A DNA stretch of 7,914 nucleotides, taken from positions 1 through 7,914 of the forward strand of contig CANKXJ010000033.1 in NCBI GenBank assembly GCA_947487595.1, given 5' to 3'. The stretch comes from Actinomycetota bacterium. Its GTDB lineage: Bacteria > Actinomycetota > Actinomycetes > Nanopelagicales > Nanopelagicaceae. Shown here in pieces: positions 1-6,919 of this stretch. Every line of letters starts with the position of its first letter. Positions within the stretch are counted from its first letter, which is position 1. The notes below the pieces were generated by a model. It saw nothing but the letters and a program-made list of their open reading frames with translations, did no database searches and was not told where the DNA came from. Position numbers and translations under genes: made by a program.

Positions 1-2
1 TG

Positions 3-161
3 TTATCGAGTAGAACCACCAGTGGCCTCGTATCCGGCATAAAACGCTGCGTAAAACGCAGGCTTTGTTGTATGCCAAGCAGCAGGCTTATTGGTTGTAT
101 GAGCAGAAGGAATGACAGCAGAACGCGCTGCGTTTGCTGGAACGAATGAGCTATTAGGCAT
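3..161 (-). CDS. Small repeat-rich protein of unknown function (52 aa)
   Basis: I do not recognise this protein. I chose the ATG at 161 because a purine-rich Shine-Dalgarno sequence, AGAGGGG, lies 8 nt upstream. An in-frame ATG at 239 would give 78 residues, but it has no ribosome binding site and its extra 26 residues look like translated leader. The 52-residue product has no Cys, no signal peptide and no membrane helix. It is rich in Ala, Thr, Pro, His and Tyr. It contains short internal repeats: HTTNKPA (residues 21-27) then HTTKPA (30-35), and AFYA twice (35-38 and 39-42) followed by GYEA (43-46). It ends TGGSTR and the stop, TAA, sits two bases inside the window edge. It lies 112 bp downstream of uvrD2 on the same strand. 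In Mycobacterium the gene after uvrD2 is whiB7, but this is not a WhiB protein because it lacks the cysteines. A leader peptide for a gene beyond the edge is possible. The strong ribosome binding site is the main reason to believe it is translated. Confidence 0.55.
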   Translation of the reverse strand: MPNSSFVPANAARSAVIPSAHTTNKPAAWHTTKPAFYAAFYAGYEATGGSTR

Positions 162-273
162 CTTCGCTTCCCCTCTATTCACTTCGTTTCCGCCATGAAA
201 ACGATGAAAGGCAAGGGTAAAGCATGGGTCTAGCTTCATGCAAGTTAATTAAATCCCGCATACCCACGGGTAA
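162..273 (-). other. Spacer between uvrD2 and the small gene, possible weak promoter
   Basis: This 112-bp spacer is the longest non-coding stretch here. On the minus strand the AT-rich block at 248-253 reads TTTAAT, one base from the -10 consensus TATAAT, but I find no good -35 partner. A short inverted repeat, TACCC-AC-GGGTA, lies at 261-272. Its arms are 5 bp and its spacer is 2 bp, with no following T-run, so it is not a convincing terminator. The small gene may be read from uvrD2 transcripts or from a weak promoter here. Confidence 0.3.
170..176 (-). promoter_or_regulatory. Shine-Dalgarno site that decides the small-protein start
   Basis: On the minus strand AGAGGGG is followed by 8 nt and then ATG at 161-159. 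It is the clearest ribosome binding site among the gene starts visible in the window. It supports the 161 start over the upstream in-frame ATG at 239. Confidence 0.6.
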
Positions 274-1947
274 TTAAGGGGTATTTAGGCCCGCTTCAGC
301 CAAGAACCGTGAGGCTTTCTTGGAATAGCTCATGTGCAAATCTACTTTTGCCCGCGTGATTCCAACATAAAACAAGCGGCGCTCTTCATCAATGGATGCT
401 TGGTCCCCTGTAGTTGAGTTATTTTCAAGTGGAAGCAGGCCTTCACTTACTCCCATTAAAAATACTCGCTCCCATTCAAGACCCTTTGCTGCATGCAACG
501 TGGCCAGAGTTGTTACAGGCATTGTTGGTGGGTTGTTTTGTTGCACGCGATCTTCTAATTCGCGTAAATATGTGCGCAGATTCTTTGGTGTAAAGCCACT
601 GTCAGAATCAAGTTCGCGAGCTAAGTGCAAAAGTGCTGCAATACCATCAATGTGAGCTCCAGTTAAAAAAGGTTGTGCGAGTGTGCGCAGCTCATCTAGC
701 CAAGAAACACCTTCGGTTGGAATAACCGAGGCGTTGCGAACAAGCCTTAAAAACTCACGAACATCAGAGCGATCAAAGAATCTTTCACTATTGCGCACTT
801 GGTAAGGAACTTTTGCTGCATTCATCGCACGTTCAACAGAGTTGAGTTGACTGTTTGTGCGGGCCAAGACTGCAATTTCCTGCGGGGCAGTTCCCTGGGA
901 AATCAACTGAGTGATTGAACTAATGATCCCTGCAATCTCAGATGACTCATCGTTATATGCATCTACTGATGGCTTATCGCCATGATTATTGAGGGCAACT
1001 AACTCTTGGCCCATCTGGGCTTTGCGCAAAACAGAGTTAGCCATAAAAGTAATCTCAGGAGTTGACCGATACCCAGTTGTCAGGCGAACTACTTCAGCCT
1101 CTGGAAAGCGCTGCGTAAATGAATTGAGGAAAACAGGAGTTGCACCAGCAAATGAATAAATCGTTTGCGCAGGATCGCCCACAACGCAGATTTCTTGACG
1201 CGAGCCTAGCCAAGCATTAATCAAACGTTGCTGCAGTGGTGAAATATCCTGATATTCATCGACGGTAAAGAAGCGGTATTGGTCCTGCACGCGCTCTCTT
1301 ACTTCACGCTCTTGCTCAATCATGGCCGTTGTAAGAAGCAAAACATCTTCAAAATCCATTGCTCGCTCTTGGTGTTTAACTGATTCGTAGGCCGTGTAGA
1401 CCTTGGCCATTTGCTCTGGATTAATTCGAGGTTTCACCGTGCGCTTTCCTAGTTCAGATAAGTAATCAACTGGTGCAACTTCACTCACCTTTGACCACTC
1501 AATTTCAGAGGCGATATCTCGCATCAAATCACGCGAAGTAATCGATAACTCCCCTGTTAATTCAGCGCGCTTGATTGCCTCGGTAATAAAGGCGGTCTTT
1601 GAAGTGATGAGATCTGGCGTGCGACCACCAAATACTTGTGGCCAGAAAAAGGTGAGCTGCTTAAGGGCAGCAGCGTGAATAGTGCGCGCAGCAACCGATG
1701 GCACGCCGAGTGAGCGAAGGCGCATGCGCATTTCACCAGCAGCACGGGCAGTGAAGGTAAGAGCTAATACTTTGTGTGGATCCATCACATTAATTGCTGC
1801 GGCATATGCGATGCGGTGAGTAATTGCTCGAGTTTTTCCAGTTCCAGCACCGGCAATAACACACACAGGACCACGTGTAGCAAGAGCAACGGCTCTTTGT
1901 TCGTTATCGAGAGATTCTAAAATCTCTTCTGCGCGAAGATCTGACAT
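274..1947 (-). CDS. uvrD2: UvrD2-type superfamily 1A DNA helicase, motor core only
   Basis: An ATP-dependent 3'-to-5' DNA helicase of the UvrD/PcrA/Rep family, acting in the cytoplasm on damaged or replicating DNA. The full superfamily 1A motif set is visible in 557 residues: a Q-motif near residues 13-17 (LDNEQ), Walker A AGAGTGKT at 32-39, motif Ia TFTARAAGEM at 64-73, motif II VDEYQD at 229-234, motif III VVGDPAQTIYSFAGA at 255-269, motif IV TGYRST at 291-296, motif V TLHAAKGLEW at 483-492 and motif VI FYVGITRAK at 526-534. The protein stops about 20 residues after motif VI, at SRFLAEAGLNTP. Mycobacterial UvrD2 continues from the equivalent KPSRFL-like stretch into an HRDC domain and a tetracysteine domain, for about 700 residues in total. 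Both are absent here. Its ATG overlaps the nudC stop by one base (TAATG), so translation is probably coupled. Assignment to UvrD2 rather than generic UvrD rests on the SRFL ending and the nudC neighbour. Confidence 0.87.
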   Translation of the reverse strand: MSDLRAEEILESLDNEQRAVALATRGPVCVIAGAGTGKTRAITHRIAYAAAINVMDPHKVLALTFTARAAGEMRMRLRSLGVPSVAARTIHAAALKQLTFFWPQVFGGRTPDLITSKTAFITEAIKRAELTGELSITSRDLMRDIASEIEWSKVSEVAPVDYLSELGKRTVKPRINPEQMAKVYTAYESVKHQERAMDFEDVLLLTTAMIEQEREVRERVQDQYRFFTVDEYQDISPLQQRLINAWLGSRQEICVVGDPAQTIYSFAGATPVFLNSFTQRFPEAEVVRLTTGYRSTPEITFMANSVLRKAQMGQELVALNNHGDKPSVDAYNDESSEIAGIISSITQLISQGTAPQEIAVLARTNSQLNSVERAMNAAKVPYQVRNSERFFDRSDVREFLRLVRNASVIPTEGVSWLDELRTLAQPFLTGAHIDGIAALLHLARELDSDSGFTPKNLRTYLRELEDRVQQNNPPTMPVTTLATLHAAKGLEWERVFLMGVSEGLLPLENNSTTGDQASIDEERRLFYVGITRAKVDLHMSYSKKASRFLAEAGLNTP

Positions 1948-2894
1948 TAACGCCAGGATTCCCCACCAGTTAAATCACTCACAACATAACCTTCTTTTCC
2001 AACATACCAAGCTGTAATCATTTTGCGGGCAACAGAGATTGATGGTGGCAACAAAATATCGTTGCTTGCCACAGCCTTCTTCATCTCATCTCTTGTAAAC
2101 CAACGAATCTCAGTGATTTCTTCACCATCAGGACGTGCATTTTCTGGGTGATCTGTAATTGCTTCAAAGGCAATCATGATGGATGCTGGAAAAGGCCAGG
2201 CTTGGGAGCGTAAGTAATTTATATCATTGCAATACACACCAGCTTCTTCAAAAACTTCACGTGAAACACACTCTTCAAATGATTCACCTGGTTCAACAAA
2301 GCCTGCAAAAGTTGAGAAACGCTTTTCTGGCCATACAGGTTGATGACCTAACAAGATTCGATCTGTTGAATCTTTCACTAAAACAATGACTGCTGGATCT
2401 GTGCGGGGGTGATGTTGTGTGGAGTCTTCAACACACACGCGAACCGATCCTCCTAAATCACTCACAGTTGCGCCGCCGCACCCTGCACAGCACGGATGTG
2501 TTGCATGCCAGTTCGCAAGACCCACTGCATGCATTGCTAAGGAGATTTCAACTTCATCCAAGCTGCTTCCCAGTTCGCGAAGTGTTGCAAAACCTTCATA
2601 CTTTTTTTCTTCACTTAAAGGCTCATTCATCCACGAGGTTCGCCATGCGAAATATGGTGTGTTGTCATCACGGCCAAGGCCTAAGAAAAAGCGATCACCT
2701 TCTATAAATGAATCCATCTGTGAAGAAACCGTGGCCGCATCACAAAAAATAAGAGCATCTTCACTGGCACTGATTCGCCCATCGATGATCTGAACAATCA
2801 TCGCCTTTTTCCAGAGCTCTTCTAAGGCCTTGGCATCTGTGCGCAGGTGGCTAGCGCGATTAATCAGGGATAAGGATTGATTGCGCGCGCTCAT
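1947..2894 (-). CDS. nudC: NADH pyrophosphatase / NAD-capped RNA decapping Nudix hydrolase
   Basis: Hydrolyses NAD(H) to NMN(H) and AMP, and in this family can remove NAD caps from RNA. With the ATG at 2894 the protein has 315 residues. A zinc ribbon begins with CAGC at 136-139 and a third Cys at 154, followed by HHPRTDPAVI. The Nudix box at 198-220 fits GX5EX7REUXEEXGU exactly (GFVEPGE, then REVFEEAGV). The NudC signature SQPWPFPxS appears as SQAWPFPAS at 230-238. A fourth zinc Cys is not apparent. The open frame runs on to 2951, but that start would overlap the divergent EEP gene by 30 bp. The segment MSARNQSL followed by NRASHLRTD lines up with the usual NudC N-terminus, so I prefer 2894; 2915 is the alternative. 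There is no Shine-Dalgarno, and a TAnnnT box sits just upstream, as in leaderless or near-leaderless messages. nudC is followed directly by uvrD2 with a TAATG overlap. Confidence 0.92.
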   Translation of the reverse strand: MSARNQSLSLINRASHLRTDAKALEELWKKAMIVQIIDGRISASEDALIFCDAATVSSQMDSFIEGDRFFLGLGRDDNTPYFAWRTSWMNEPLSEEKKYEGFATLRELGSSLDEVEISLAMHAVGLANWHATHPCCAGCGGATVSDLGGSVRVCVEDSTQHHPRTDPAVIVLVKDSTDRILLGHQPVWPEKRFSTFAGFVEPGESFEECVSREVFEEAGVYCNDINYLRSQAWPFPASIMIAFEAITDHPENARPDGEEITEIRWFTRDEMKKAVASNDILLPPSISVARKMITAWYVGKEGYVVSDLTGGESWR

Positions 2895-2902
2895 AGGGGT
2901 GA

Positions 2903-2908
2903 ACGCTA
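2903..2908 (-). promoter_or_regulatory. Candidate -10 box for nudC-uvrD2
   Basis: Minus-strand TAGCGT fits the actinobacterial -10 pattern TAnnnT. A start 7 bases beyond its last T falls at about 2896, two bases ahead of the nudC ATG at 2894. That would give an almost leaderless message, consistent with the lack of a Shine-Dalgarno. No good -35 is visible. Only one base separates it from the opposing -10 box of the EEP gene. Confidence 0.35.
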
Positions 2909-2909
2909 C

Positions 2910-2915
2910 TAGCAT
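2910..2915 (+). promoter_or_regulatory. Candidate -10 box for a leaderless EEP transcript
   Basis: Plus-strand TAGCAT fits TAnnnT. Its last T is exactly 7 bases before the A of the ATG at 2922, the spacing expected if transcription begins on the start codon. The EEP gene has no Shine-Dalgarno in range; the GGGG at 2896-2899 is too far away. This arrangement is common for leaderless genes in Actinobacteria. No clear -35 is seen. Confidence 0.45.
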
Positions 2916-2921
2916 CGCCCC

Positions 2922-3725
2922 ATGCGCATAACATCGTGGAATCTGCTGCACGGGCTGCCCATTCCCCCCGATGAAGAAGCCGATCCGCAGGCTCTACTCT
3001 CTGCCGCCCTTAGCCAGCTAGCCACTGATGTCATAGGCCTGCAAGAAGTCGATTACTTCCTTGAGCGATCAGGCAATCACAATCAAACAGGTGATGTTGC
3101 ATCGATAGTTGGCGCAAAAGATTGGGCCTTTGCTCCATCTCTTATGGGATCACCCGATGAAGATTGGCGAAATCCAACTGATAGCGATGACAAACTCATT
3201 ACAAATAAAAGTGATGTAGCACCAGGATCATATGGAATTGGAATGGCTTCAAAGGTTCCAGTTCAATCGTGGCACCGCTTAGAGCTTAAAGGTTCACCCG
3301 TTGGTGTCTTGATGGCATTTCCAGTTGATGGAAAGTTAAAACGTGTCTATGTCAGAGACCATCCACGAAGTGCATTGGCTGCCAAACTAGATAATGGCTG
3401 GCTCATCATTAACACTCACCTCTCATTTGTGCCAGGATTTTCTTTAGCGCAATTAATAAAGATTAAGCGTTGGGCAAATACTTTAGGTGTAACAGATAAA
3501 TCTAAGATATTGATTATGGGAGATCTCAATCTTCCTTTTTCCATATTTGTCTGTGACTTTAAATGGAGATCTCTGGCAGCTATGCGCACATTTCCAAGTT
3601 GGTATCCAAAGGTGCAGATAGATTATTTTCTTTCGCAAGGTTTAAAGGCAAAAGATGTCCGTCATATTCAATACCCTCACTCAGGAATGAGTGATCATTT
3701 ACCGCTACAGATTGAAGTTGATTAA
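2922..3725 (+). CDS. Endonuclease/exonuclease/phosphatase (EEP) family protein
   Basis: A predicted cytoplasmic metal-dependent phosphodiesterase or nuclease of the EEP fold, the family of exonuclease III, DNase I and inositol phosphatases. The substrate cannot be read from the sequence. In 267 residues the active-site series is complete: SWNLLHG with Asn7, LQEVD with Glu42, INTHLS with His166, MGDLNLP with Asp201 and Asn203, QIDYF with Asp234, and the closing MSDHLPL with Asp258 and His259. There is no signal peptide or membrane segment. The start is firm because MRITSWNLLHG is the standard EEP N-terminus. It is the only convincing plus-strand gene. It starts 27 bp from the nudC start, and its TAA stop overlaps the adnB stop by 4 bp. 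Its position next to double-strand-break genes hints at a nucleic-acid role, but that is inference; a sugar-phosphate or lipid substrate is equally possible. It takes the place of the predicted potassium-channel gene that I recall between adnB and nudC in M. tuberculosis. Confidence 0.87.
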   Translation: MRITSWNLLHGLPIPPDEEADPQALLSAALSQLATDVIGLQEVDYFLERSGNHNQTGDVASIVGAKDWAFAPSLMGSPDEDWRNPTDSDDKLITNKSDVAPGSYGIGMASKVPVQSWHRLELKGSPVGVLMAFPVDGKLKRVYVRDHPRSALAAKLDNGWLIINTHLSFVPGFSLAQLIKIKRWANTLGVTDKSKILIMGDLNLPFSIFVCDFKWRSLAAMRTFPSWYPKVQIDYFLSQGLKAKDVRHIQYPHSGMSDHLPLQIEVD

Positions 3726-6700
3726 GCTGATTCTTTACTTGCATTAGTAATTAACGCAATAAGGGCGCTTTCATCGAGTAAGTCTGCTGGGCGATCTGTA
3801 ACAGAATGTGGAACATAGTGAAAAGCTGCGCTTATCTTTGAGATATCTGTGCCTGAGAGCTTTGCCCAAGCCAATCTATACATCGCCAGCTGCCCAGCAG
3901 CCGATTCATCCAACTTGCTTGATCCAGTTTTCCAATCCACCACTTCAAAACCATCAGCTGTTGCATAGACGGCGTCGATGCGTCCACGCACCAAAATGCC
4001 GGCAATTGTGGTTTCAAATGGCACTTCAACGCGGGCCGGTGTGCGATTGGCATATTCACTGCCCAGCCAGGCTTTCTTTAGATCTTCTAGCTTTGAATCT
4101 TCTTCCAATGGATCTAAGTAATCCAAGTATTCATCACCAAAAAGCGTTGCTGCATCAGTGAATTGGCGTTCAACCCATAAGTGGAAAGCAGTACCACGAC
4201 GTGAGTATTGATCTTGCCCTCGCGGCATTGGACGGCGAATATTGAGCGCAAGTTCTTGTGGATCTTTATGCAAGGCAACAAGGGTGGAAGTTGAAAGACG
4301 TGGAGGCAGCGCAACCCGAATGGTTTGATCTTTCACCTTACGTTGCTCATTAATCAAAGCCTGAGCATCACCAATCCATGAATTAACCTCATCAGAATGA
4401 GATTCCTGAAGTGAATGGATGGGTGCAGATTTCACTAATTCAATGGCAGCATCAAATGCTTGGCGACGATTTCCTAATGGATCACGTGGCCACTGTGCAG
4501 AGATTGGATTTTCAATCGTTGGGTTTTCTGCGCCATCTTCAGGTGCTGCAACATCACTTACTAGCAAGCCACCTAACCCGCTTGCCGCTGCTGCAATCAT
4601 TGTGAAGATCTCACTTGGTGCTACAGATTGTGTGCCATCTCGCCACCACGATGTTGTGCACAATAGATGCGATTTAGCGCGCGTAATAGCAACGTATGCA
4701 AGGCGCATCTCTTCACGCATCTTGATGTTATTGGTGCAATCCTTACCAAAGGCTTTGATTGCCTTTGCCGCATCACTGTTTTTAGTTATGCCATGCAAAG
4801 AAAAATGTGGAAGCTCATGAGCATCCCCGCGCAGCTCAAACGGCACATGCTTTTCATTCTTAATCCAATTATCAGAATCCCCCGTATTGCCGCCAGGAAA
4901 TGTGCCCTCAGCCAATCCGGGCACAACAACAACATCCCACTCAGCACCTTTTGCCATGTGAATAGTCAATATCTGCACTACATCACTGCGAATTTCAGGC
5001 GCCCCTGCCTTTAGCCCGCCTTCAGCATCGGCAGCTATATCTAGCCACACTAGGAAGGCCGAGACTGTTCCACCTGTGCGCTCAAACTTTGCTGCTTCAT
5101 CAAGGAAGCGATCTAAGTGTCTGCGACCGGATTGATTGCCATCGCGCAGAGTTATTTCACTTTCTAGGGTTAAGTAGTTTTCGATTTCACTAATCAGATC
5201 AGTTATCTGCCCACCAGCTCTGGCACGTAATCGACGCAAGTCACTAGCAAATCGAACCAGGCGTTGATATCCAATATCACTAAAACCAAATTTCTTTGCA
5301 TCGGCAATTTCATCTAAGGCATCGATGATTGAGCCTGCAAATTGATCATCGGCCTCTAACTGTTCGGGATTGCCCGCGGCAATCTTTTTAATAAATGTCT
5401 TTGAATCAGCATGCATAGCTTTAGCGCGATCACGTGAGAATGTGCCAAGTGCTGCAATGTCACGTGGTCCTAAGTTGATTCGTGGTCCAGTTAGATGACG
5501 CATGAGCGCAGAACCAGCATCTGGATCAGTAATTATCTTTAACATTGTTACAACATCGGCTACTTCTGGAACGTGAATCAAACCACCAATTCCAATTACT
5601 TCCACTGCAATTCCAGCGTCATGCAACGCTGCTTCTATCGCTGTAATCTGACTGCGCTTGCGCACAAGCACGGCGCATGTCTTGCCAGTAGAGGGAGCCC
5701 AGTTCTTCTGAATGTATTCAGTAATCGCCTGTGCTTCAGCATCAATAGTTTCAAAGATTCCGTAGGCAACTTCACCTTTGCCAGCTTTTGGTCGCGCCTC
5801 TAGTTCAACAACTTGTTGCCCGCCCGCTAACTTAATTTCACCACTAATGCGGTTTGCAACCGACAAAATCATTTCATCATTGCGAAACGTTGTTGGAAGA
5901 GAGAACTGAGCTTTGCCCACTTGATCAACGTTCTTAGGGAAATAGGTAGCAAAAGATGCCATGGTGCCGGCAGAGGCGCCGCGCCATGTGTAAATGGCTT
6001 GCGATGGGTCTCCCACAGCCATTACTGGATGACCACCTCCATAGAGAGAAGAAAGCATGCGCACCTGTGATTGGGATGTGTCTTGATACTCATCAAGTAA
6101 AACAACTTTATATTTACCGCGCTCTAACACACCAACATCTTCAAAGTTCTGAGCAATATCTGCAGCGAGTGACATCTGATCATCAAAGGAGAACTCCCCC
6201 GCAGCTTTGCGACGCTGCATAAAGGTTTCAACCATAGGAAGCAGCGAGTTTCTCTGTCGCATAGCTTTAGCAACATCTCGAACTTCAGCGTTACTACTTC
6301 CGGTTAGAGGTTGTAGAGACAATAGAACTTCATTGCCGATGCGCTCAATATCTTCGCCCTTTACTTGATGCTCCAGCATTAACTTAGATAGCCCCAACAA
6401 ATCTTTGATGACTGTACTGACCGCGCTTTGATTTCGATATGAATCATCTGACCAGTTGCGCACAACATCAGATGCAATCTGCCAAATTGCTGCCTCACCC
6501 AATGGCTCTGCATCTGCATCAATGCCATAGCGAATTGCATGTTCACTCAGGAGCTTGCCTGCATAGGAGTGATAGGTAGTAACAGATGTAGAAGTAGAGG
6601 TAATGTGTTTGAAGTCTTTATCTGCAGCTAATTGACGCAAGCGCTTTCGAATACGAACAGAAAGTTCTCCGGCAGCTTTGCGCGTGAAAGTTAGACCCAA

Positions 6701-6919
6701 GATTTGATCTGGTGTGACAAAGTCGTTAGCAACCAAATACAACACACGATTAGACATCGTTTCAGTCTTACCTGAACCAGCACCAGCAATTACTACTGAA
6801 GGCTCTAGTGGACTACTAATGATTTCGGATTGATATGGTGTAACAGGCTTGAGTCCAAGCTTTTCAACTATCTCTTCCGGTGAATATTTAGCTACTCGCT
6901 CCATATTTGTAAATGTCAC
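3722..6919 (-). CDS. adnB: AdnB, helicase-nuclease subunit for double-strand-end resection
   Basis: AdnB pairs with AdnA to unwind and cut DNA from double-strand ends, the actinobacterial counterpart of RecBCD and AddAB. The 1065 residues hold an N-terminal UvrD-like motor and a C-terminal RecB-type nuclease. Motor motifs are intact: Walker A AGAGSGKT at 45-52, motif II LLDEYQD at 274-280, motif III VGDPSQAIYTWRGAS at 302-316, TTFRN at 343-347, motif V LTIHMAKGAEW at 651-661, and motif VI RLAYVAITRAK at 739-749. The nuclease has His913 (AFHLW), Asp982 (GRIDAVY), the DWK core Asp995-Lys997 (VVDWKTG) and QLAMY at 1010-1014, so it should be active. It carries no iron-sulfur Cys cluster. The start is GTG at 6919, within a GTGA overlap with the adnA stop; an internal ATG at 6904 is less likely. 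The GGHPV-x-AVGDPSQAIYTWRGAS stretch and the length favour AdnB over AddA or RecB. In mycobacteria AdnB is reported to be the driving motor, and the intact motifs agree. Confidence 0.92.
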   Translation of the reverse strand: MTFTNMERVAKYSPEEIVEKLGLKPVTPYQSEIISSPLEPSVVIAGAGSGKTETMSNRVLYLVANDFVTPDQILGLTFTRKAAGELSVRIRKRLRQLAADKDFKHITSTSTSVTTYHSYAGKLLSEHAIRYGIDADAEPLGEAAIWQIASDVVRNWSDDSYRNQSAVSTVIKDLLGLSKLMLEHQVKGEDIERIGNEVLLSLQPLTGSSNAEVRDVAKAMRQRNSLLPMVETFMQRRKAAGEFSFDDQMSLAADIAQNFEDVGVLERGKYKVVLLDEYQDTSQSQVRMLSSLYGGGHPVMAVGDPSQAIYTWRGASAGTMASFATYFPKNVDQVGKAQFSLPTTFRNDEMILSVANRISGEIKLAGGQQVVELEARPKAGKGEVAYGIFETIDAEAQAITEYIQKNWAPSTGKTCAVLVRKRSQITAIEAALHDAGIAVEVIGIGGLIHVPEVADVVTMLKIITDPDAGSALMRHLTGPRINLGPRDIAALGTFSRDRAKAMHADSKTFIKKIAAGNPEQLEADDQFAGSIIDALDEIADAKKFGFSDIGYQRLVRFASDLRRLRARAGGQITDLISEIENYLTLESEITLRDGNQSGRRHLDRFLDEAAKFERTGGTVSAFLVWLDIAADAEGGLKAGAPEIRSDVVQILTIHMAKGAEWDVVVVPGLAEGTFPGGNTGDSDNWIKNEKHVPFELRGDAHELPHFSLHGITKNSDAAKAIKAFGKDCTNNIKMREEMRLAYVAITRAKSHLLCTTSWWRDGTQSVAPSEIFTMIAAAASGLGGLLVSDVAAPEDGAENPTIENPISAQWPRDPLGNRRQAFDAAIELVKSAPIHSLQESHSDEVNSWIGDAQALINEQRKVKDQTIRVALPPRLSTSTLVALHKDPQELALNIRRPMPRGQDQYSRRGTAFHLWVERQFTDAATLFGDEYLDYLDPLEEDSKLEDLKKAWLGSEYANRTPARVEVPFETTIAGILVRGRIDAVYATADGFEVVDWKTGSSKLDESAAGQLAMYRLAWAKLSGTDISKISAAFHYVPHSVTDRPADLLDESALIALITNASKESA
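6916..6919 (-). promoter_or_regulatory. GTGA stop-start coupling of adnA and adnB
   Basis: The last codon of adnA (TGA) and the first of adnB (GTG) share bases in the string GTGA. A weak purine stretch, GGTGAT, lies about 6 bases upstream. Reinitiation here would give matched amounts of the two subunits of a heterodimer. Confidence 0.6.

Noticed and set aside
261..272. Inverted repeat TACCC-AC-GGGTA as a uvrD2 terminator or operator
   Set aside because: The arms are 5 bp with a 2-base spacer and there is no T-run. It is too weak to call as a separate feature.
2419..2793. A 124-codon plus-strand open frame within nudC
   Set aside because: It lies fully antisense to the conserved Nudix gene, has low-complexity Ser/His-rich content and no recognisable domain. 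It is a shadow of nudC.
2895..2951. Longer nudC N-terminus starting at 2951
   Set aside because: It would overlap the firmly placed EEP start by 30 bp, and the extra residues do not fit the NudC N-terminus.
4654..4663. Perfect 10-bp palindrome TTGTGCACAA
   Set aside because: It is inside adnB coding sequence, is explained by the codons there, and has no second copy near a promoter. Chance is the simplest reading.
4419..4820. A 133-codon plus-strand open frame, with other plus-strand frames at 3808-4161 and 4667-5014
   Set aside because: All are antisense to well-conserved parts of adnB and show no domain or ribosome binding site.
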